Shown here one piece after another: positions 1-6,571 of a stretch of 16,441 nucleotides of DNA. This DNA is from JAFCEV01 sp964473005 (GTDB lineage: Archaea > Nanobdellota > Nanobdellia > Pacearchaeales > GW2011-AR1). The position numbers were made by a program, and so were the translations under genes. The stretch covers positions 1 through 16,441 of the forward strand of contig CAYYME010000010.1 in NCBI GenBank assembly GCA_964473005.1. Reading direction: 5' to 3'. Below the pieces are notes generated by a model, which saw only the letters and a list, made by a program, of their open reading frames with translations, ran no database searches and was not told where the DNA came from. Each line of letters opens with the position of its first letter. Within the stretch, counting starts at the first letter, position 1.

Positions 1-55
1 TCTCACTCCTGCATTATTTAAACATTTCTATACTAGAAATCTTCCAATTCTCCCT

Positions 56-823
56 TTATTCAGTTATTATCCCCTTAATATACTTTTTATCCACAAACTC
101 AAACGCAGGATTTTTTATTTTTATGCTTTTGGGGGCTTTGTCCCAGACTTCATTCAGATTTCTCTGCTCAAGGGAAATTTTCTTTTTTGAAAACTTCCAG
201 GAATCAGCGACAACATAAACAGGAATTTTGTTCTGCTTTGCTATTTTTGCAATAAGCTCGCTTCCTATCTTGTTTATTACTCCGTTCTTAAGAAGCGCAT
301 CTGCTCCGAGAAAAATAAGGTTGGGTTTTTTAAAACCCTGTTTTCCTGAAAGAACATCATCAATAGCAGAATCCACAAACATTGTTACTTTTATCTTTGC
401 TTTTGCTAATTCTTTTGCTGTTTTTCTTCCCTGAAAAAGAGGGCTGGTTTCTGTGTTATAAACTTCAAATTTCTTTCCTTTCTTCTTTGCATAAATCAGG
501 GCATTAACAACATTTGTTGAATGGCAGTGCGTGAAAATAACATCGTTGTTTTTGATTAATTTCAAAACTTTTTTGCTGATTGAATTCTGGGCATTGGTAA
601 AGTGCTCCAGGATTTTATTTTTAGGAACTCCTTTTTCAGCCAAGTCAAGAACATGGTGCATCATGGGCTCTGTTGGACGGGAATTCAGAAGTTTATTTTT
701 TGAAGATTTTGAGGGCAAAAGAAAATAAGCTTTCAGTGCTGCTTTTGCAATATTCCGCGCTCCCTGAATTTTAACTGATTTTATGTTTTTTAAAATTTTA
801 TTAAATTCATCTTTTTTGTTCAT
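56..823 (-). CDS. eIF2B-like / ribose-1,5-bisphosphate isomerase family protein, short C-terminus
   Basis: Member of the eIF2B alpha/beta/delta superfamily, closest in pattern to archaeal ribose-1,5-bisphosphate isomerase, which turns ribose-1,5-bisphosphate into ribulose-1,5-bisphosphate in the archaeal AMP/RuBisCO pathway. Visible landmarks are the N-terminal Q-G-A-R-N-I-A segment (residues 20-26), T-H-C-H-S around Cys100, the T-E-T-x-P-x-x-Q-G-R-K-T-A-K-E-L-A stretch (124-140) and G-A-D-A-L with Asp175, followed by N-G-V-I-N-K-I-G. Cys100 and Asp175 match the catalytic Cys and Asp of the Thermococcus enzyme. The protein has 255 residues against roughly 320 in that enzyme and stops just after K-Y-I-K-G-I-I-T-E, where relatives continue with a G-I-I-P-P segment. 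The in-frame bases beyond the stop do not encode that segment. The ATG lies 27-28 nt downstream of a TATA box. Family is sure; enzymatic role is inferred. Confidence 0.8.
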   Translation of the reverse strand: MNKKDEFNKILKNIKSVKIQGARNIAKAALKAYFLLPSKSSKNKLLNSRPTEPMMHHVLDLAEKGVPKNKILEHFTNAQNSISKKVLKLIKNNDVIFTHCHSTNVVNALIYAKKKGKKFEVYNTETSPLFQGRKTAKELAKAKIKVTMFVDSAIDDVLSGKQGFKKPNLIFLGADALLKNGVINKIGSELIAKIAKQNKIPVYVVADSWKFSKKKISLEQRNLNEVWDKAPKSIKIKNPAFEFVDKKYIKGIITE

Positions 824-842
824 GAGAGAATTAAGGAAGATT

Positions 843-850
843 AATATAAA
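843..850 (-). promoter_or_regulatory. TATA box of the eIF2B-like gene
   Basis: On the minus strand this reads TTTATATT inside a longer TTTTTATATTAA. It starts 27 nt upstream of the ATG at 823, the spacing expected if transcription begins at or next to the start codon. No Shine-Dalgarno motif lies between. Confidence 0.6.
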
Positions 851-985
851 AATGCTTTTGTTAATGGAAAAAGATGCAGTCAGATATGATAAGAGAATAT
901 TGTTAATGAGAAAAAATGCCTATTATATCATCTGTTATATTTTACATTAAAAGAGGGGGCGGGAATATGATTTAAGAGGGAATAT

Positions 986-1276
986 TTAAAAGTAAGCTGT
1001 TCTCAGAGTCCATTCTTCTCCTGTCTGCTTTTCATATTCTTCTGCTAGTTTAAGAGCCTTGTCATAATTCTCTTTATCTCTTATTTTAACCACATTCACA
1101 AAAGGATAGATGTAAATTGCAACATTTTCGGTTTCATTAAGATTAATAACATAGAGAGTATCCCAAAGATTCTTTAGATTTGTACCAAACATTTCTTTTC
1201 CAATATCCTCTAATTTCTTTATTTTTTCTTTGGCTTTTTTCTCCTGCTCTGTAAGTTCATTGACAATCTTTACCAT
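986..1276 (-). CDS. Small conserved-looking protein of unknown function, paralogue A
   Basis: A 96-residue, charged, soluble protein that I do not recognise. It shares its plan with the neighbour upstream (1340-1630), which has the same length: both open M-V-K-I-x-N, continue with a Lys/Glu-rich helix of about 25 residues, have a hydrophobic strand-forming middle, and end in K-L-A-E-x-Y-E-K-x-T-G-E-x-W-T-L (residues 76-91 here). The paired conservation across an otherwise diverged sequence supports a real gene rather than a chance frame. It has its own TATA box 29 nt before the ATG. There is no signal peptide, membrane segment or cysteine motif. The conserved C-terminal helix plus W-T-L may be the functional core. 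No function can be assigned. Confidence 0.75.
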   Translation of the reverse strand: MVKIVNELTEQEKKAKEKIKKLEDIGKEMFGTNLKNLWDTLYVINLNETENVAIYIYPFVNVVKIRDKENYDKALKLAEEYEKQTGEEWTLRTAYF

Positions 1277-1297
1277 GCTCTTCCCAGAAATACCGGG

Positions 1298-1305
1298 TTT
1301 TTAAA
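1298..1305 (-). promoter_or_regulatory. TATA box of small paralogue A
   Basis: The minus strand reads TTTAAAAA, preceded by AAAAT. The box starts 29 nt upstream of the ATG at 1276. It lies in the 63-nt gap between the two paralogues, so each appears to be transcribed from its own promoter. Confidence 0.6.
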
Positions 1306-1339
1306 ATTTTGGATAGATAGCCGGGATTAATATAAAAAA

Positions 1340-1630
1340 CTATTCGCTATAGTCTTTTTTTAGAGTCCATTTCTCACCTGTCTCTTTTTCATATCTTTCT
1401 GCTAATTTATGTATTCTTTCATAATTCTGCGGATTAAAGAGTGTTATTTTATTTTTTTCAAGATATACCTCTGCTAAATCAAATATGTCCTCAATGAGAA
1501 AGAGCATATCATATTCACAAGAGTGAACTATTATCTGAATTCCTAATTCTTCCTTAGCAATAGACTCTAATCTCTTTGATTTTTCTTCTAATTCACTTCT
1601 CTCCATAGCTCTATTGGTTATTTTTACCAT
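1340..1630 (-). CDS. Small conserved-looking protein of unknown function, paralogue B
   Basis: A 96-residue protein that is a tandem relative of the 986-1276 product. Shared features are M-V-K-I-T-N at the start, a charged N-terminal helix, and N-Y-E-R-I-H-K-L-A-E-R-Y-E-K-E-T-G-E-K-W-T-L at the C-terminal end. The middle (residues about 30-65) is much more diverged and more hydrophobic and acidic here, with L-F-L-I-E-D-I-F-D-L. This pattern fits an old duplication with a fixed C-terminal element and a freely varying central part. The ATG at 1630 is 29 nt downstream of a CTTAAATA box. It is divergent from the SpoIIM-like gene, sharing a 96-nt promoter region. I do not recognise the family. Confidence 0.72.
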   Translation of the reverse strand: MVKITNRAMERSELEEKSKRLESIAKEELGIQIIVHSCEYDMLFLIEDIFDLAEVYLEKNKITLFNPQNYERIHKLAERYEKETGEKWTLKKDYSE

Positions 1631-1651
1631 AACAAATTCATAAATTAATTC

Positions 1652-1659
1652 TATTTAAG
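1652..1659 (-). promoter_or_regulatory. TATA box of small paralogue B
   Basis: The minus strand reads CTTAAATA, starting 29 nt upstream of the ATG at 1630. It is weaker than the other boxes in the window but sits at the same spacing. Confidence 0.5.
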
Positions 1660-1690
1660 AATTTATATTATTGGGGATATATCAACAATA

Positions 1691-1698
1691 TTTAAAAG
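1691..1698 (+). promoter_or_regulatory. TATA box of the SpoIIM-like gene
   Basis: TTTAAAAG preceded by AATA. The predicted transcription start is about 1718-1720. That falls after the GTG at 1712 and just before the ATG at 1727, so the box decides the start codon in favour of 1727 with a leader of only a few nucleotides. Confidence 0.6.
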
Positions 1699-1726
1699 TA
1701 GTCCTGAATTTGTGTATTATATAAAC

Positions 1727-2584
1727 ATGTTAGAGTCATTAATTAATCCGAAAAGAGTTGAAAAGGGACCGTGGAAGATGCTTCCAATAGGAATCCTCTA
1801 TGCCTCTCTTTCTCTTTTGCTGGTTCACTGGTTTTTCTCAGGAGATGCTGTCCTTTCTCAGTATTCCGGAATGATTGTTGTTACTTTCTGCGTCATGTTC
1901 TCAATTCCCTTTATGTATTTTATAATCAAAAAAGAAGAAGAGGAAGACGAGCTGACAGAGGGGCTTTTGAGTGTCTGGAGAATTCATAAAGAGGCAATAG
2001 CTGCACTGATGTGGCTTTTTCTTGGATTTATAATTGCATTTTCTTTCTGGTATATTGTCCTGCAGAATTCATCTTTATTCAATGCCCAGATAGAAACCTA
2101 CTGCGCAATAAACAGCCCGGGCAATGTAGAGAACTGCGTCTCAGAGTATTCTTTTGAGCAGGCAATGACAGCAGGAACAACAAACAGCGGAAGATTTCTC
2201 TCAATCATAGAAAATAATATTTATGTCCTGATTTTCACTTTAATTTTTTCCCTGATTTTCGGGGCAGGAGCAATATTTGTCCTGGCATGGAATGCGAGTG
2301 TTATTTCCTCTGCAATAGGTATTTTCACGCAATACAAAATAAGTTCAATTCCCCTGGGGATAGCAAGATACATGATTCACGGATTTCCTGAAATTGCAGC
2401 ATATTTCATAACGGCGCTTGCAGGAGGAATTTTCGGATTCGGAATAATCAAACACGGAATCAGCGGAAAAAGATTTTTAAGAGTTGTTGAAAATGTCGCT
2501 CTTCTTCTTTTTGTGGCAATAGTTGTTCTTGTAATTGCAGCACTGCTCGAGGTTTATGTTGTTCCCCTTGTGTTTAATAACTAA
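1727..2584 (+). CDS. SpoIIM-family (DUF95) integral membrane protein
   Basis: A 285-residue polytopic membrane protein of the stage II sporulation protein M family, which is widespread in archaea despite the name and has no settled archaeal function. About six membrane segments are visible: two near the N-terminus, one around W-L-F-L-G-F-I-I-A-F, then the family core with a long segment ending V-L-A-W-N-A-S-V-I, the loop S-I-P-L-G-I-A-R-Y-M-I-H-G-F-P-E-I-A-A-Y and the next helix with A-L-A-G-G-I-F-G-F-G, and a C-terminal helix. The charged K-K-E-E-E-E-D-E stretch lies between helices 2 and 3. The loop before the core carries two Cys. The reading frame also allows a GTG five codons earlier (1712), but the TATA box position favours this ATG. 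It stands alone, 41 nt before the GlcNAc-1-P transferase gene, which has its own promoter. Confidence 0.85.
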   Translation: MLESLINPKRVEKGPWKMLPIGILYASLSLLLVHWFFSGDAVLSQYSGMIVVTFCVMFSIPFMYFIIKKEEEEDELTEGLLSVWRIHKEAIAALMWLFLGFIIAFSFWYIVLQNSSLFNAQIETYCAINSPGNVENCVSEYSFEQAMTAGTTNSGRFLSIIENNIYVLIFTLIFSLIFGAGAIFVLAWNASVISSAIGIFTQYKISSIPLGIARYMIHGFPEIAAYFITALAGGIFGFGIIKHGISGKRFLRVVENVALLLFVAIVVLVIAALLEVYVVPLVFNN

Positions 2585-2596
2585 ATTATAATTAAA

Positions 2597-2604
2597 TTTA
2601 AAAG
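2597..2604 (+). promoter_or_regulatory. TATA box of the GlcNAc-1-P transferase gene
   Basis: TTTAAAAG, starting 29 nt upstream of the ATG at 2626. It lies only 13 nt after the stop codon of the SpoIIM-like gene. No ribosome-binding site is seen between box and ATG, consistent with a leaderless transcript. Confidence 0.65.
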
Positions 2605-2625
2605 TCAGAAAGCCATCTATTTTCA

Positions 2626-3618
2626 ATGGAACCTATGCTGTTAGTTATTATTTTTGTGAGTTTTTTCTGCACATATTTAACCCTGCCTTTCTGGATAAAA
2701 AAAGCAAAGCAGATAGGATTAATATGGGAAGACATGAATAAGCCAAAACATCCAAAAAATGTGGCTGGTTCAGGAGGGCTAATTGTTGTATTTGGATTTA
2801 TACTTGGTGTTTTATTGTATGTCGCTGTAAAAACTTTTTATTTTCAGAATGACGGGGAAATAACCAGTTATATTTTTGCAATTATATCTGTGGTGCTTCT
2901 CAGTTCTATTGTAGGGATTGTGGATGATTTATTCGGATGGCAAAAAGGAGGCTTGTCTGTACGCTCCAGATTGATTTTGATATTTTTTGCTGCAATTCCT
3001 TTGGTGGTGATTAATGCAGGTGAATCAAGCATGATGGGCATACAACTCGGGCTACTATACCCCCTAATTGCAATACCAATAGGAGTTATCGGAGCAACAA
3101 CAACTTTTAATTTTCTGGCAGGCTATAACGGGCTTGAAGCAGGAAACGGAATTTTGGTGCTGTCTGCTTTGGCTGTTGTAACTTTTATAACAGGAAATTC
3201 CTGGCTAAGCATAGTCTGCCTGTGCATGGTTGCTTCACTAATTGCATTTTATATTTTCAACAGATATCCTGCAAAAGTCTTTCCAGGAGATATAATGACT
3301 TATGCTGTAGGCGCTCTGATTGCCTGCATAGCAATAGTCGGAAATATAGAGAAAATAGCAATCTTCTTTTTTATGCCTTATATAATTGAAGCAGCTTTAA
3401 AATTAAGGGGAAATCTCAAAAAAGAGAGTTTTGCGAGAGCCAATAAAGACAGGAGCCTGGATATGCCTTATGATAAAATTTACGGACTTGAACATCTGGC
3501 AATTTATCTCCTGAAAAAAATTAAACCCAGTAAAAAAGTCTACGAATATGAGGTGGTTTATCTGCTCCACGGATTCCAGCTCTTTGTGATTATTCTCGGA
3601 TTTTTGCTTTTCATTTAA
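2626..3618 (+). CDS. aglH: AglH/ALG7-type UDP-GlcNAc:polyprenyl-phosphate GlcNAc-1-phosphate transferase
   Basis: Polytopic membrane enzyme that puts the first sugar phosphate on dolichyl phosphate at the cytoplasmic face, starting the lipid-linked glycan for N-glycosylation. It belongs to the polyprenyl-phosphate N-acetylhexosamine-1-phosphate transferase family and follows the eukaryotic GPT/DPAGT1 version rather than bacterial MraY/WecA. The pattern N-F-L-A-G-Y-N-G-L-E-A-G-N-G (162-175) matches the DPAGT1 N-I-L-A-G-x-N-G-L-E-A-G signature, and N-R-Y-P-A-K-V-F-P-G-D (212-222) matches its N-x-Y-P-x-x-V-F-x-G-D. Asp100-Asp101 in G-I-V-D-D-L are the usual metal and phosphate ligands. The F-F-F-M-P segment and a positively charged cytosolic loop at about 260-280 complete the fold. 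The length of 330 residues is normal. It lies directly before the oligosaccharyltransferase. The symbol follows the archaeal name; the exact sugar donor is inferred. Confidence 0.88.
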   Translation: MEPMLLVIIFVSFFCTYLTLPFWIKKAKQIGLIWEDMNKPKHPKNVAGSGGLIVVFGFILGVLLYVAVKTFYFQNDGEITSYIFAIISVVLLSSIVGIVDDLFGWQKGGLSVRSRLILIFFAAIPLVVINAGESSMMGIQLGLLYPLIAIPIGVIGATTTFNFLAGYNGLEAGNGILVLSALAVVTFITGNSWLSIVCLCMVASLIAFYIFNRYPAKVFPGDIMTYAVGALIACIAIVGNIEKIAIFFFMPYIIEAALKLRGNLKKESFARANKDRSLDMPYDKIYGLEHLAIYLLKKIKPSKKVYEYEVVYLLHGFQLFVIILGFLLFI

Positions 3619-3627
3619 GACAAAAGT

Positions 3628-3635
3628 TTTAAAAT
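3628..3635 (+). promoter_or_regulatory. TATA box of aglB
   Basis: TTTAAAAT, starting 28 nt upstream of the ATG at 3656 and 10 nt after the stop of the preceding gene. Box and spacing match the other promoters of the window. Confidence 0.65.
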
Positions 3636-3655
3636 AATGATTCTGTATACTAAAT

Positions 3656-6532
3656 ATGGAAAATGGGGGAGGTGTACTTAAAGAGATTAAGGGATATTTC
3701 TCTAAAAATAAATATGTAAAATTATTTTCTATATTAGCCCTGATTACCCTGTTATTGTTTATAGCAGGCATTTCAAAAGTTGATTTAGGAATTAAACTGT
3801 TAAGCCAGATTGCAAACTTTTTTCCTGCAGGAATTTTGTTTTTATTGCTGTTGTCTTTTATAATTTCTGCTGTGCTTGCTTATTTTGAAAAATATAATCT
3901 TATGGTTCTGCCTGTATTTATCTGGCTTTTGATTTTCACTGTTCAGGTAAGAACAGCCAATATTCCTTCGCTAATCGATGTTACAACCGGGAATTATACT
4001 CTTGCTCCTGATTTAGATCCTTTTTTATATCTAAGACTTGCACAGGATATAAATAGCGGAACTCTGGAAAATCCTGATATGATGAGATATGTTCCGCTTG
4101 GGGCAAAAAATTACGCTTTTCAAAGCCTGATGCCCTGGGCTATTGTTTATTTCTATAAAATTGCATCAGTATTTAAGGACATTTCTTTAACTTATGCTGC
4201 AATCCTTATTCCTGTTATCTTTTTTGCAATTTCCTTAATAGGATTTTTCCTTTTTGTTAAAACTGCTTTCTCGTTTAAATTCAGCAAGACAAAAGCTTGG
4301 CTGATAGCCCTGATTGCAGGCATATTTTATGCATTTTCCCCTCAGATGCTGCACAGAACAGTTGCAGGAGTGCCTGAAATTGAAAGCCTTGGCATGGCTT
4401 TTTTCTGGTTTGCATTTTTATTTTTTATGATGGCCTGGAAAGAGCAGAAATCAAAAAGGATGATCATATACGGGATTTTAGCAGGAATCTTTACAGGATT
4501 AATGTCCTGGAGCTGGGGTGGGTACAGGTATCTCTACATGATTATAGGACTCACCACTCTTTTAATTTTCCTTTTTCAAAAAGACAGAATAAAAAACAGA
4601 AAAATATACTTTTCCTGGATAATTCCGGCATTATTAATAATTCTGCTTCAGGTAAAAAGCATTAAATCCCTTATAACAAACATTCCGGACACAGGATTTG
4701 GCATTTTTGTTTTATTTTTGCTTCTGGCTGATTTTATTCTGTTTGACACAAAATTAAAGGATAAAATAAAACTTGAAAAAATTAATCTTCCAAGGCCTCT
4801 AACCAGTTTGCTGATAGGTGTTCTTGTTTTATTTTTGGCTTTATTAGTTCTGGACTTTCATTTTGTGATTAATACACTAAAAGATGTCTTTGAAAGATTA
4901 GTGCACCCTTTTGGAAAAGCCAGGGTCGGACTAACTGTTGCTGAAAACAAGGCTCCTTATTTAACAGAAGCTATACACAATTTTAGTTATATTTTTTGGG
5001 GGTTTCTTGTTTCAGCAGTTCTTCTTTTTTATGAATCTGTGAAACATTTCAGCAGAAAAAACAAAATAATTCTGAATCTTGCTTTTATAATCTTCTTATG
5101 CTGTTTAGCTTTCACAAGAATTTCTCCAACCAGTTTGCTCAATGGAGAAAATTTCTTTTCACAACTAGTATATTTTGCAGGATTTGTCATCTTTATACTG
5201 GCTGCCCTTAGCATTTATATAAAAGCCAACAGGAAAAAAGACGAAAAAACTCTGCAGGATTTCAAAGAGATTGATTTTTCATATATTCTTTTACTGGCCT
5301 TTGGTTTTTGGGCAATTGTGTCCATGAGAGGAGCAATCAGATTATTCTTTATTGTTTCACCTATGATAATCATAATCGCCTCTTCTCTTCCTGTAAAACT
5401 GGCAGAGTTAATAAAAAAATCAAAAGATGAATTTTTAAAAACAATCACTATTATTGTATTGATAGTTACCATTATCGGGCTCTGTTTTGCATTTTTGCAG
5501 TATTCTTCTTCTACAATCACCGAAGCAAAACAAACAGCCCCAGGAATATATGAACAGCAGTGGCAAAAAGCAATGGAATGGGTTCGTGATAATACCTCTC
5601 CAGACTCTGTATTTGTTCACTGGTGGGATTATGGATACTGGGTTCAGACGCTTGGAGAAAGATCAACTGTAGCAGATGGCGGACACTTTATTGGTTATTG
5701 GCCTCACTTAATAGGAAGATATGTCTTAACAACACCCAATCCTGAAACTGCATTAAGCTTTATGAAAACCCATGGGGTTTCTTATTTATTAATAGATTCT
5801 ACAGATTTGGGAAAATATGGGGCCTATTCAAGCATAGGAAGTGATGAAACAGGGGAGGACAGGCTCTCCCAAATTCCAATTATGCTTTTAGATGCTTCAC
5901 AAAGCAGGGAAACAAATAAGAGCGAGGTAAGAGTATATCTTGGGGGGGTATATGTGGATGAGGATATAATTTATGGTGAGAATGAGAACCAGATATTCTT
6001 GCCTGCTAACAACGCAGTAATCGCAGGAGTGATTCTGGAGGTCTTAACAAATGAAAACATGATATCACAGCCACAAGGAGTTTTTTATTATAACAATAAG
6101 CAGATTATTATTCCAATAAGATATTTATATACTAATAATAACCTCGTTGATTTTGGTGGTGGCTTAGATGCAGTAGTGAGAACAATTCCAAGAATTTATC
6201 AGGAAGAACAGGGTATCAAAATTGACAGCATAGGGGCATCTATTTATTTATCACCAAAAGTTTCCAAGGGTCTGTTTGCACAGCTGTATTTATTAAATGA
6301 CCTGTTAAAAAAATACAAAACAATAACTCTTGCTTATAGTCAGCCAGATACTATCTTAGATGATTTTAACAACCAAGGAGCAAATGTTGGGGAGTTTGCA
6401 TATTTCAATGGTTTCAGAGGGCCAATAAAAATCTGGAAAGTTGAATATCCTGATAATATTCTTGAAAGAGAGGAATTCTTAAGAACAACCGGAGAATATG
6501 CCGAGTTTGATAATTTGACTTTTACAAAATAA
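3656..6532 (+). CDS. aglB: Archaeal oligosaccharyltransferase AglB (STT3 family)
   Basis: Single-subunit oligosaccharyltransferase that moves the lipid-linked glycan onto Asn of N-x-S/T sequons on the outer face of the membrane. The 958-residue protein has an N-terminal multi-spanning half and a soluble C-terminal half from about residue 630. Motifs appear in STT3 order: D-L-D (119-121, first acidic motif in P-D-L-D-P-F-L-Y-L-R), E-I-E (241-243, at the place of the second acidic pair), T-V-A-E (427-430, the TIxE/SVSE-type loop motif), W-W-D-Y-G (656-660, sequon binding) and D-L-G-K (Asp717, Lys720), a DK-type motif in which Tyr replaces the usual Met. Two membrane segments precede the first motif. 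The ATG is 28 nt after a TATA box. It follows the GlcNAc-1-P transferase and precedes sugar-nucleotide genes, which fits an N-glycosylation locus. Family assignment is very secure. Confidence 0.95.
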   Translation: MENGGGVLKEIKGYFSKNKYVKLFSILALITLLLFIAGISKVDLGIKLLSQIANFFPAGILFLLLLSFIISAVLAYFEKYNLMVLPVFIWLLIFTVQVRTANIPSLIDVTTGNYTLAPDLDPFLYLRLAQDINSGTLENPDMMRYVPLGAKNYAFQSLMPWAIVYFYKIASVFKDISLTYAAILIPVIFFAISLIGFFLFVKTAFSFKFSKTKAWLIALIAGIFYAFSPQMLHRTVAGVPEIESLGMAFFWFAFLFFMMAWKEQKSKRMIIYGILAGIFTGLMSWSWGGYRYLYMIIGLTTLLIFLFQKDRIKNRKIYFSWIIPALLIILLQVKSIKSLITNIPDTGFGIFVLFLLLADFILFDTKLKDKIKLEKINLPRPLTSLLIGVLVLFLALLVLDFHFVINTLKDVFERLVHPFGKARVGLTVAENKAPYLTEAIHNFSYIFWGFLVSAVLLFYESVKHFSRKNKIILNLAFIIFLCCLAFTRISPTSLLNGENFFSQLVYFAGFVIFILAALSIYIKANRKKDEKTLQDFKEIDFSYILLLAFGFWAIVSMRGAIRLFFIVSPMIIIIASSLPVKLAELIKKSKDEFLKTITIIVLIVTIIGLCFAFLQYSSSTITEAKQTAPGIYEQQWQKAMEWVRDNTSPDSVFVHWWDYGYWVQTLGERSTVADGGHFIGYWPHLIGRYVLTTPNPETALSFMKTHGVSYLLIDSTDLGKYGAYSSIGSDETGEDRLSQIPIMLLDASQSRETNKSEVRVYLGGVYVDEDIIYGENENQIFLPANNAVIAGVILEVLTNENMISQPQGVFYYNNKQIIIPIRYLYTNNNLVDFGGGLDAVVRTIPRIYQEEQGIKIDSIGASIYLSPKVSKGLFAQLYLLNDLLKKYKTITLAYSQPDTILDDFNNQGANVGEFAYFNGFRGPIKIWKVEYPDNILEREEFLRTTGEYAEFDNLTFTK

Positions 6533-6543
6533 TACAACAATCT

Positions 6544-6551
6544 TTTAAAAG
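6544..6551 (+). promoter_or_regulatory. TATA box of the UDP-GlcNAc 2-epimerase gene
   Basis: TTTAAAAG, starting 28 nt upstream of the ATG at 6572. It begins 12 nt after the aglB stop codon, so the epimerase is probably not dependent on aglB read-through. Confidence 0.65.
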
Positions 6552-6571
6552 AATGATTTGGGGTAATTAAT

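Larger units (their letters stand above)
1632..1713. repeat. Inverted repeat spanning the divergent promoter region
   Basis: ACAAATTCA at 1632-1640 is the exact reverse complement of TGAATTTGT at 1705-1713. The two 9-bp arms lie just downstream of the two divergent TATA boxes, close to both predicted transcription starts. This is where a repressor shared by both promoters could bind. The arms are AT-rich, so chance is possible. Confidence 0.35.

Noticed and set aside
864..950. A 28-codon plus-strand reading frame in the 824-985 gap
   Set aside because: No box at the right distance, no motif, low complexity and no supporting context.
981..994. Plus-strand AATATTTAAAAGTA, identical to the SpoIIM-like promoter core
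   Set aside because: It lies at the 3' end of the minus-strand small gene and no plus-strand coding frame begins at the expected distance. Probably chance, or a source of antisense RNA that cannot be shown here.
1712..1726. GTG start giving five extra residues on the SpoIIM-like protein
   Set aside because: The TATA box at 1691-1698 puts the transcription start at about 1718-1720, after this GTG, and the extra residues add nothing recognisable.
3403..3771. 122-residue minus-strand frame across the aglH end and aglB start
   Set aside because: Antisense to two well-supported genes and to a promoter, with no domain signature.
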